64,000 nucleotides of DNA from Cladophialophora immunda (Eukaryota > Ascomycota > Eurotiomycetes > Chaetothyriales > Herpotrichiellaceae), in NCBI RefSeq assembly GCF_000835495.1, contig NW_015622541.1, forward strand, positions 6,324,001-6,388,000, given 5' to 3'. Position 1 is the first letter of the stretch; each line of letters begins with the position of its first letter. Shown here piece by piece: positions 23,201-33,522 of the stretch. The notes under the pieces were generated by a model. It was not told where the DNA came from. It made no database searches and saw nothing but the letters and a program-made list of their open reading frames with translations. The translations under genes and the position numbers were made by a program.

Positions 23201-24586
23201 AACTCGTAAGGCAATCAGTTGTTGCTCCAGTGCCTGGACAGCACCCCCGTGTGTAACCTGGGATCTTCCAGAATCTTTTACGTGGCCTTTTCTTCCAGGC
23301 GTCAGGCCTGTCGGAAACATTCTCCTACGGCATGCATGGCCTGGGATGCTGCTGGGCTGCTGCTGGGCCGCTGGGCGGTCACCCAGCAAACCCCAGAGGA
23401 CCAGTTAGCGAACACGCCCTGGTCAACCCTGTAGAGCTGGGACAAGGTGGACTCAGGTGGCACATGCCCACCTGAGTCTTTGAGGAGGGTCCACGGATCG
23501 GGGCTGCCACCTCGCTAGCGGACGATATGCGCGCTCCTGCGCTTGGGAGTAAAAATGCACCTGCGAAGAGGCACCATGGTATTCTCAAAACACTGTCCAT
23601 CAAACTTCGTCGCCTCCCCCCTCCCCCGGAGCCATCTGTGGACATTGTCTGTGAGCAGCAACATTCGGGCCACTCTTATTTCAGGGAATTGGTCGCGTGC
23701 CCTCGACCCAAGGAAGTTTCTCTTTCCCCTGGCGATTGAGCCCATGCTTCAGACCCGATGTGTCCGCACCGACCCCAGACAATGCTCGACATGTGGGAAT
23801 CTTGGTCCTCCCCCCTGGATTGCGATGTCTTGCGCAAGACCACGCTCCACCTAGACCGCCACTTTATCAACCTGGTTCAAGATGGTGGGTGACCCTGACC
23901 AACTAGTTGTCCCAAGACGCTGGATCAAACACCTCCTCTTGCTCCTTGTTGACATCCGAAAAGAAATGTCCCGACGATGAACTCATGAGTTTCTCGCTTA
24001 CATTGAGCCGGCACGAACCCCGGCGCTGATCGTTTCTTTGGCGGTTTCCGTAGGCGAACACCGGACAATCGCATGCAAGAGCTAGGTGTTTTGAAAGGAA
24101 GAGCTCTGACCTTGGCATTTTCTGGGGGAGAAATGTCACTGTTGTCTGCATCTGGCATTCGATCAGCGCTGGACAATAATCGAGGTCTGGGAGGTTGGTA
24201 AACAATGACAACCTTCAACAGACCAGAGGGGGGGGGCCACATTAGCAGTATCCTCTTCGCCTCCACCCCAACAAAGAAGCAAGAGGGCGGATGGTCCCCC
24301 ACTCGCTAAGCAGGCTGAGTGAGGCGTGGGCAAGAAAGTTCTGTGGCTTTCAAGATGGCGCATCTCGTTCGGATACAGCAAGTCTCGAATTTCAGCCCAT
24401 CGGATCAAGTCCGTGGGCGGCGACTTTTTTTCTCTCCCTCCTCCCTTACAGCGAACAGTGAGCCAGCTAGGATCCAGCAAGTGGTTGTGGACTTACTCGT
24501 AGTCAGTTAGCTCTTGCCCTGTTGACTGAACCAGAAGCTGCAGACCTGGCATCGCCCTCCAGTTAGAATAATGGACGCGGGGGTTC

Positions 24587-24620
24587 GAGCTGCCAGTGCC
24601 AGTGCCAGTGCCAGTGCCAG
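24587..24620. repeat. TGCCAG hexanucleotide repeat, about five units
   Basis: Perfect head-to-tail TGCCAG units in the upstream region of the WOPR gene, about 2.1 kb before its ATG, just ahead of the pyrimidine-rich stretch. Confidence 0.85.
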
Positions 24621-26544
24621 TCCCTTGTCAGGTAATGGCCCGTAGTAAGGCCCCCTCTTCCTCGTCCTGCCTGCTTGCTACCCTCCCTACCCTCCTCGTC
24701 TTTACCTGCTTCTCTTCGACCTTCCTTCCCCATCTCATTACCCACTGTTGCCAATTGTGAGCACATAGGGCGCGGCAGCCTTAACTCAATACCCACACCC
24801 GCCATTAAGTCAGCTACTCAGATCTCAGCTTGCCTGCGATCTATTGCTTTTCCGCACGAACGGGCAAGTTCGCCTTCTCTTCATCTTTCCACACGAGGAG
24901 CCCCTCCTTCCCTGCCTCCTACCGACACATGCCGTGCCGTCCTATTCCCCCTACAAGGTTAAATCTGCTCTGGAGGCACACCATCAACACAGACGGCGCT
25001 GCCGAAGATACAGGACCTACATAACCACAGGACTATATCTGCTGGGCTCCTGCTGGTCATACCTATCTCCATCCCACAAAGTTTTACATACTTTTTTAGC
25101 CACAGCATCCCTCCCCCTCCTGATCATCCAGTCAGCCTTCGACTATCTCGACTCCGACATCCGGAACTCAATCTCTTGCCCCTTGTCACTTGTGTTGCCC
25201 CAAACCCTCAGTCAAGAAAAGAACCCCCCCCCCGGACTCAAGAATACCAGATTTGGCCCTCTACCCTGTGAAGCCAACTTCGACAAAGAGCGCACACTGG
25301 CAACTCATTGCTTGCTACCTGCCAGTGTGATACTTATCCTGCCTGTCGAAGGACGTCCTGAACTGTCTCGGCGACTGCTGTCCTCCAGGCCCGTTCTCCG
25401 ATCCTGCGCGCGGGCGAGAATTCACCGCTGAAGCAGTTGCAATTCGGTTACCAACTGCCACTCACTCCTTGCCAACCAGGGGCACATCCGCAAAAGTAAA
25501 TGCTCGTTTTACCTTCACGACGAGTCTACAGCGATTCTCTACCTCCGACCCCTATCCGTCAATCACCCTGACGATCCCGGCGCATCTCTTGTCGACGCGG
25601 GGACTTCTACTTAAGCTGATAGCCTTCTCGGATCTTCTCAGAAACTTCATCCTCCGTCGTCAATGACTCCAAGTCTCTTTTCGTGAAAAAGGAAAAGCTC
25701 CATTTCAACCTCGTGGTCTCCTTTTTTCCGGCTCTTCCCTTCGACCCCTCCCAGAACCTATCTCAGACTCCAAAGGTCGCTCAGAAGACAACGAGCTCAA
25801 CACGCCAGGTTTGTCATCTCTGGATCATTAACTTTGGGAACATTTGGGTTGGCGCCTGTCAAAAGTGGCGGAGCCTCCATAGCATTCAACGCGGGCTGGC
25901 GTGAAGTTAAACTGAGGCCTCACCCCCGGAAAGTTCGAGCCTCAACAAGACTCAAAGAACCACAGTTCCTCCGCAAACCCACCAGCATCATCACGCATCT
26001 CTCTCAGATACTCGCTATCGAATTCTTGAATCAACAATTAGTCACTCCTCCCATCACCAGCTTTGGATCAAACTCAGTGCAGACGCGGATCTTGCGGGCT
26101 ACTGGTTACCCAAAAACAACTGTACTTTGGCAAAGACCAGCCACTGCAGTTCAAACCAAACAAGAAGTATCGATCCTCTGGGGCTTTTATTATTGCAGAT
26201 TGCAATTTTGATACCGACCGTCTCTAAGTTCTCTCCAGCATCTGCGCCGTTGTCTACAACACAACCTGGAAAGAGACCCACACAGTTTTACGCATTTTCT
26301 ATCATCAACCAGCTCTGAGGCTGGTGTACAGACTTCTCTCTACATTCTTATTCTTACAATTTCGCCCAGCAAAGTGAGAGAAAAACCACAAAGCAGGAAG
26401 CTCCGCGCGAAAACCCATTTTCCACAACGGTGGTAATTTTTGAGGCGGTTTTCCTTCTGGCCGGGTTGACAACCCTCAGGCTTTCTCAGCCCAACTCAGG
26501 ACCCCAGAACTTTGCCTGTCCCGAACGGTTTTTGTGAGCAACGC

Positions 26545-26613
26545 ATGTCAGTGCTCCTCTGTGACAGTCTTTTTAAGATTAGAGTCTCAAGAGCCGGAAA
26601 CTCTGCCTCATAA
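26545..26613 (+). promoter_or_regulatory. upstream ORF (22 codons) before the WOPR start
   Basis: ATG at 26545, stop TAA at 26611-26613, ending 60 nt before the main ATG at 26674. It does not overlap the main frame. If the leader spans this position, scanning ribosomes would meet it first. No introns were detected between it and the main start. Confidence 0.45.
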
Positions 26614-26673
26614 CACTTTCGCTCTCTCAGAGACTTGCCCACCATAGCGCCGATACGCCACCACCGTTCCGCC

Positions 26674-27993
26674 ATGTCTTCTGGCGGAGCATCGCTGCAG
26701 CCAACCTTCCAAGGCCATGTAGCCACTACCCAAGACGCCCTCATTCTCTTCGAGGCATGCCTGCAAGGGCACCTCTCGCATGTACCCAGGCGACCCCACG
26801 ATCGAGAAAGAAGCAATCTGATCAGAAGCGGGTGCGTCTTTATCTATGAAGAGAATGCATCCGGAATCAAGAGGTGGACAGACGGTGTTACTTGGAGTCC
26901 CAGCAGGATCCTGGGCAATTTCCTTGTCTATCGAGAACTTGACAAACCATTTCCACCAGGAGAGAAGAAGAGAGCCATGAAAAAGCAACAGAGGCGTCCA
27001 AGCCGACCGGGCGAGCCCTATGCCAGATCCGAGGGTGGCTCATTCTCGGATGGACAATCTGGCAGCTACAACTCCGATCGCAGCGCCTCTGCTGACGTCG
27101 AGAGGCAGCTGATAGGCTCACTGGTAGACTCCTACGGCTTCAAGCAGGACGGATTGGTCAAGAAGACGATGAGCGTCACAGTCCAAGGCGTCACACATCA
27201 CCTGGTCTCCTACTACCATGTAAATGACGTCCTCACCAACCAGCTGCGCACACCTTCCCAGACGGACAACCTTCAATACATCCGTCCACGGTCGGAACTG
27301 ACCTCGAGACAAAGCTTTCGGGCGCCCATCGAGGATGTTGACGAGGTGGACGGCGCTCATAACTCGTACGCATACCGTGTGAACGCAGGCGGCTATCCCC
27401 AGCCGTATTACCTGCCTCCAGGGTATCCTCCCATGGCTCAGCAGCCCAATCCCCCCCAATATTCCATGGCTGTTCCTTCCATGTCCACGGGTTACATACA
27501 ATCCCCGGTAACAGCATCACATATGCATGGACAACGAAATGACTATGGTCACTACGACCAATCGGGGTACAATCGAAGCTACGAGTCCTTGAACAGCTCA
27601 ATTCCTCCGCCGTCCAAATCAATCCCTGCCACGCCGACCACGATGGCTCCAATCATGTCGGACCGCTCCCAAGCGCAAACGGCCATGTACCCGCCCATGA
27701 ATATGCAGCGACCAGTCAACCCTTTGAGCCCGGTGTCGATGGATTCTCGAGCACCTGTGCCATACCGGCCAAGTCCATATGGAGTGACCCATAGCAATGG
27801 TGCTCAGATGGACCAGAACCGGCAGAGTCAACCCTCTCCCACACAAGTGAAGTATGATGACCGTAGGGAAACGGCACCGCAGCCAGCTCCAATGTACCAA
27901 AGTCCACGCACGCCATACTATCCCGACACAGCCAGTCAAGCTATCCCTCAGCCTCAGTATCCTCAGTGGGCAGGACAAGCTCATAACCCATAG
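26674..27993 (+). CDS. RYP1: WOPR-domain master transcription regulator (Ryp1/Wor1/Sge1 type)
   Basis: Intronless, 439 aa, ATG 26674 in good context. The Gti1/Pac2 (WOPR) family binds DNA and controls morphology and development; Wor1, Ryp1 and Sge1 are well-known members. The first WOPR half is at about 11-90: TFQGHVATTQDALILFEACL, HVPRRPHDRERSNLIRSG and IKRWTDGVTWSPSRILGNFL, including the Thr of the KRWTDG site that is a proposed PKA target in relatives. A basic linker follows (KKRAMKKQQRRPSRPG). The second half is at about 145-207: GSLVDSYGFKQDGLVKKT, HHLVSYYHVNDV and LQYIRPRSEL. The C-terminus (210-439) is rich in Pro, Gln, Ser and Tyr, as in Ryp1, and unlike the Pac2 paralogue. It is the only gene in a 13.6 kb island. 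Confidence 0.95.
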   Translation: MSSGGASLQPTFQGHVATTQDALILFEACLQGHLSHVPRRPHDRERSNLIRSGCVFIYEENASGIKRWTDGVTWSPSRILGNFLVYRELDKPFPPGEKKRAMKKQQRRPSRPGEPYARSEGGSFSDGQSGSYNSDRSASADVERQLIGSLVDSYGFKQDGLVKKTMSVTVQGVTHHLVSYYHVNDVLTNQLRTPSQTDNLQYIRPRSELTSRQSFRAPIEDVDEVDGAHNSYAYRVNAGGYPQPYYLPPGYPPMAQQPNPPQYSMAVPSMSTGYIQSPVTASHMHGQRNDYGHYDQSGYNRSYESLNSSIPPPSKSIPATPTTMAPIMSDRSQAQTAMYPPMNMQRPVNPLSPVSMDSRAPVPYRPSPYGVTHSNGAQMDQNRQSQPSPTQVKYDDRRETAPQPAPMYQSPRTPYYPDTASQAIPQPQYPQWAGQAHNP

Positions 27994-30900
27994 GGTGGAT
28001 CAGGAGCTCTTCCGCCCCCTGGGGGCAACAACAGTAAACCTTGTCCCAAGATGATGGCACCGCGGCATCCGTCAGATTCTGGCTCTTTCACCTCTGATGG
28101 ATCAGACCGCGCAGGAGTCCCAACCAAGCCCACAATGCAGTGAACGGCAAGAAAATCCCGCGGGGCTTGTTCAACACAAGGGTGGAAGTATGTATTACGA
28201 TCAACAGCCCCGGATGTCTTGGGAAGAACATGATGATCGCTGTCGCGTCTGGGTGGCCTCAGCCCAATCGTGGAGTATTTTCTGGTGGGATGTGAGCAGC
28301 AACGTTATCGTCTTGCTTAAATTTGCACAAGCCAGGACCTAATATCTCTTTTTCAACTGGCAACGCCCGAATCCGTCTTTCAAGGTGTGGGTTTCGTGTC
28401 AAGATCCAAGTTTTTGTTCATGAACAAGTATTGCAGGTGTCCAACTCTTTGCGAAAGTTTGTGCGGATCCATGTGGGAGAATTAACCATCTCCAAGAGTC
28501 TCGGCCTGTAGGCGTCACAGGTCAATCGCAGGTCTGAGTTCAGCCTGGCCTGGCGGGAGAGAGGAGGACGAGGAACAGAGACTCGATAACGGCGGCTTTG
28601 GGGAGGTCTCACAGATATTGCTTGCTTCTGAATTGGGACGTTTGACTTTGCAGAGACCAAAGGGGGTCGATGCAGAAACGCAGTGGTGTACAAACTGGTC
28701 AACTGGGAACAATGAGGAAGGGGTTGGTCTGGGAGGTAATGAATGAAACGGCCGGCAGGAGGTTTACTGGATTCGACGAGAGAAAAAAAAAAGTTCGAGG
28801 GAGGCACATTTGTCTTTGTAATTGCGTTTCTGCTCTTGTACATGTCCTGGGAGTGGGCGGCAAATGCTTCTATCGTTACAATGTTGTTCCTTCGGGTTCT
28901 CTGAGAGTCGCTCAGGACGAAGGATGAAATGCATCTTATTGAGACCAGTCCATGGCTTCCTTCAGACTTTTGCAAATTCACCCCATCAGCGGTGAAGCCA
29001 ATTTGCAGCCTGCCAGCACGGCCTGTTTGATAATCTTGATCCTAAACACCAGCAATAAGCTCAGCACCAACCTAGGTACAAGGTACTCTGTTGTACACCG
29101 CCCCGAGTGTAAGGCCCAGTGTTGACACCGGCGTGGGCTTGACCTGCGCGAACCTTTTCCTCCGAGTAACTTCTGGTAGGTATAACGGCCCTGAACTCAA
29201 ATTCAATATGCGCCCGCGCAGTCCAAGGGGGCAGACAGACGTCGAGGTCACCAAATGTGGCCGATTCCTTACCCTCTCACTGGAGATGCCAAATCGCCTT
29301 TACTTCGGGGTCTGAATATCTGCCGGTATTTACTTCCTCTATATCCCGCCTTCGAGATGTCACTGTGGGCGAAATGGGCAAGGATCAGAGGCCGCCACAG
29401 GATGCTACAGTTTCCATTACACCAAAAGCAATCCCAAACGCCGAGGACCCGAGACGATCGGCAAAAGCTCAGCTCTCGTCTCACGCCAACTCGCCACTCG
29501 AAACCTCCACTCTCAGCTTGGTTCGGACCCAGCGAGATCTCGTCTACAACAGAAGACAAGGACTTTCGACCTGGACACAATTACCAAGCGGGTCCTCTCC
29601 TCGACTTAAGCTGCCGTGGACAATAATTGAATACTACGTCCTCCTCCGAGACCTGCACAGGCGACCGCCTCTCAATTCCGTGGTGGCCAGGCGCCGCCGT
29701 CTGCCCTCTCAAAAGGACGGAGGGTGGCATAGAGTAGGACCAATGTTCCAACGGCGAACAAGGATCCGGGTTTGACTGGTGAGTTCGGGAAGAGGAGGCT
29801 TGCCACATGAACCATGGAAGTGTTGAGCAATGCGGAAGGAGGATTCCGTCGTGTGCTATTCTACAACTACCCCAGTCATGTTCTTGCCAATGGTGCTGAG
29901 GATAAAGAGCTCAAAGTCTAAGTCATACGACTGATAATGGCAACAAGATGGGGCTCTCTGGGCCCAGCAGCTACAACTTCCGGGCACCATTTCCGTTCTC
30001 TTGCAAATGCCTTGTCTTCGACCTTTTCCACCTGCCGTGGAGGTGTCGTATTGGCCACGGGGAAGACTCCGCCTTCAAGATCAAACCTATAAGATTGCCA
30101 CCGTCTGGGGGTGACGTGCACCGGGGGCACTGGAGGCAGCTACGACTTTCAGTGGTCGGTGACTTGGGACTGCGAAAATTTCCTTTTTCCTCTTCGGAGC
30201 CAGAGTCCAATGCGCAGTTTCGACCTTCCAAGCACCGCAACCGGAGTGGCTGGATGAAAAGGGCAATGCTCCGACAGGCAGACAGGCACCAGGTACTGCA
30301 TTTTGGTTAGTCAATGCTTCCTGACTATGAAGCTGTCAACATATAAAGGCTCGCCAGGCCTAGGCTTGCCCTATCTGTCATCGGCATCCACAGTATCTGA
30401 GAGCAATTCAGGGCAAAGCCTATCCGGACAAGACTAACCTGGTCAGCGACTGGTCTAGGCCTCTCTCCGTTCGCCCTGAACACTTGGGAATTGAGAAGGG
30501 ATCCATGCAATTCCACAGCGGGCAGCTCCTCTCTGAGTTGATCAGTCGAATCTCGTCCGTTGTTTTGTTCGTGCCCTCCTGCCCCTGTGCCCTTGTTTTC
30601 TACTGCGAGTTTGGGACACCTACCCTCTGCTGGGCAAGTGGACAAGGTGGAAGACAGAGATAACCAGAAGTAGACAGTAGGAGTACCTATGGATCTCGCT
30701 TCCACTAGTTGTCAAAGTCAAACTGGAAGGGCTAAGCACTATCAGGTACCACTGGAAACAAACTGCTGCAATATCAGCCATCATTTGATTCCTTGGACCT
30801 CACGCAGGACGGGCTGCAAGGCAATAATAGGTCGGCAGCCAATATTATCCACATGAGTCGTCAGCGTCTGGGGCGACAGGCTGTGGCAGGCTGTGGGTTT

Positions 30901-33522
30901 TCGCCTGCTTGATCTTTTCTCTCTTCTTCTGGGTTTCACTTGTGCCCTAGCCACAGGTTGGGCAAACCTTCACAACCCCCTTTCTTTCCATTTTTCACCT
31001 TTTGAACACACCCAAAAGGATTGCTCAGCATCCTCTATCGGCAAGTTACTACGGCTTGCAGAATCAGTCTGCAATGTCCCAGAAAGACCACCACTTCGTC
31101 CACGCGGATTGCGTCGGCGTTATCCTTTGTCTGGAATGCATCACTTCCGCTCATGGTATACCTGGTTTGTCTCCAGAGTGGATGTCTTGACGCTCCTAGG
31201 GTGGCTCTTTCGATCTCGAGGCACCGGAACTCGATAGATCAGCAGTGCTCGGAGTACTTGTGGTTGAGCTTCTTCTGTTCTGTAAGTGCCGGGAACTGCA
31301 CCCCACGCTTTGCTGCGTTTGCTTTTGCTACGTTGTGTTCTGAAACTCATACGCCTTCCCCAATGCTTGCTTGCGGATCCAATTCACCACGTCCCAAAGA
31401 TTGTAGGAAGACCTCACCATGGCTGAAAGTTGAAACCCTGTTTTCCTCGGTCCGCCACACCGTACTTCCTCGAAGACCCATCGATCAGGCAAGCCCAAGA
31501 GCACAAAGAATGACTGCGCCATGGAAACAGGACGGCTTACCGAAATCCTGTCGATAGCACACCTGCCTGTGCAATGCATAGATCAGTTCTCCTCAACCAC
31601 GAATGTTTCCTCCGATTCATCAACCTCCCTCAGGAGCCGAACACTTTGGTCCAGAATTTGATCGGGAAAAGAATAACATAACGTCCCCTGACAAACCATA
31701 TCGACAGAACAAGAATGAAAGGAGGAAATAAGAAGATAGCTGCGAACTACGTCTCAGGTCGCTTCTAACCACTGATGGGCGTAGCCCTTGCATCTATTTG
31801 CCACGGGGTTGGATCCTTCTCAATACGAGGAGTCAAGGTCGAGCATCACGACTTATTCCCCAATGTTCTGCTCAAGTCCTAAATCACAGTCTGGTCACGG
31901 CAGTCTGGTCTACAATACACCTGACAGGCGCATTTTCCGGCCATGCTCTGCCCTTCCGGAGTTACCTCCTCCGCCTCGTCAGAGAGGAGTCTTCCCCCAT
32001 TTCCACCGGTGACAGCTAACACGGCTTTTGGAACTGAAAACATGACAACCATGCCATTCCGACGACCCAACCAATTTTGCTCGAAATACCAAAACCACAG
32101 CTCCGAGAACTGGGAAAGGACATCCCGAAATTGGGAGCGACCGACCGACCAGGTTATACTTTCATCCGGCAGAGTTCCCCGCCAACATGGAACAGGGATC
32201 TCGAGATCTCTATTCCCGGCGGAGCAAAAAAATGCATCACACCGCATGTACTGCACATCGGTCATTTCCCGAGAGACTAGACACGATACAAGGATGTGAA
32301 GACGCAGGTACGCGGATCCTAGTACCCAGCGGAGGTGGCCTAGCTTTGACGAGGCAAAAAAAGGTTGGCAAGATGTTCGAGAAGCTTTTCTCGCTTGCCG
32401 ATTTGGCCTGACAGCGACGCCGTTGTCTACATGACGCACTTGTAAGTGCGTGGTGGAACCCATAGGTGATATTGTCTCCTCCCCCCGGCCGTCTTCCTAA
32501 TCCTATCCCAGCGTTGGCAAGACGCAAGCAAGGATTACGCCCTGTTTCCATCATTGCATGGCCGATCGCACATTCGTGGCCACACTCTGGTAAGAACGGA
32601 CGAGTGACGATGAAAACCGACGCATGGAACTACTACGCTCTGCTGATTCGGCAGGGCTAGGATGTCGAGAAATAAAAGAAGAGCCCATGTGACGACTCCC
32701 CCCTAGGCGTTGTCGCCTGGGAGCGGGAAGATTTCTCGAACTCCCACGAAAGCGGATATATTCGGGCTCCTGAACGTTCCGATATTCGTCTCCTGCTCAG
32801 GGAATCGACAGAGAAGAGAAGGGAAAAGGGAAAGGGGACGCGCATAAGGCTTGACGTTGACGGCCCTGCGCCGCTTGGGCGTTATTATGGAGACAGCCAC
32901 CGTTGACCCTTGGTGCCGGCCGGTGGCACAGCCTTGGGTAACACGGTTACACAGGGTGGAACATGATCTGCAATGCATACACACGAGGGCGCGTACTCGT
33001 ATGGTCTAACCCGATCATCTGATCGCAGCGGCGGTGGATAAGATCTGATCTGATTTGATATGATATGATCTCGAACGCTGCAAGCCTCGGGGGAGGTTCC
33101 GTGAAGCGCATCCAGGGCGTGCATACGCACGCGCCTCGTGAGGCTTGCGCTCGCAAGGCTGAAGGTGAGCAAAGGAGGCAGGCAACCACCATGGCTGTCA
33201 AGTACGAGAGAAGTGAAAGGATGTGTGGAAACATGAGCAGACGGAGGAAATAAAAATGCATTCCGTCATCGTCATCATCAATGTGATTCCGCCTTTTGGC
33301 TGCGACGGGTTCTGGAAATAATTGTTAGATCTAATTATGTGGCTTCTCCAGCCAATGCTAGACTCGTCTGGACTATGCGAAGTAAGGAGCATCCCTGTGC
33401 CCACCTATCAATCCTCCTATTGAGAAAGAACCCTCTGCTGGAAATAACTCGCTTCTCATTTGGGAAATACCGGATCATTCATTGATTCATCATCCGCTAG
33501 GGTGGGGGTTGCATTGGCAAAT
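27994..33522. other. 5.5 kb gene-poor region downstream of the WOPR gene
   Basis: No open frame carries coding bias or a domain. The longest (for example 28981-28418 minus and 31021-31557 plus) start at arbitrary points and read as random sequence. The first several hundred bases are probably WOPR 3' UTR. A pentanucleotide repeat lies near 33042. No transposon terminal repeats or transposase remnants were recognised. Confidence 0.55.
33042..33071. repeat. TGATN pentanucleotide repeat
   Basis: About six successive units (TGATC, TGATT, TGATA, TGATA, TGATC and a leading AGATC) in non-coding DNA about 450 nt from the 3' end of ALE1. Confidence 0.8.

Larger units (their letters stand above)
19901..26673. 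promoter_or_regulatory. 6.8 kb non-coding region upstream of the WOPR gene
   Basis: No open frame here has coding bias or a recognisable domain; many short frames occur on both strands, as in random sequence. From about 24640 onward the plus strand becomes strongly pyrimidine-rich, which in fungi is typical of core promoters and leaders, so a leader of up to about 2 kb before ATG 26674 is possible. Small repeats occur at 20209-20250 (GGA/GTA triplets) and at about 24587-24620 (TGCCAG units). Known for the family: Wor1 of Candida albicans has a very long upstream region and a long 5' leader. That this region regulates the WOPR gene is inference. Confidence 0.6.

Noticed and set aside
25075..25087. 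AAAGTTT core resembling a WOPR binding site upstream of the WOPR gene
   Set aside because: Only seven of nine bases of the TTAAAGTTT-type motif match and a single such core in 6.8 kb is expected by chance.
28418..28981. 187-codon minus-strand frame downstream of the WOPR gene
   Set aside because: Composition looks random, the 5' end has no credible start context, and no family is recognised.
31021..31557. 178-codon plus-strand frame in the gene-poor region
   Set aside because: No ATG in good context, Ser/Arg/Cys-rich random-like product and overlapping open frames in other phases.
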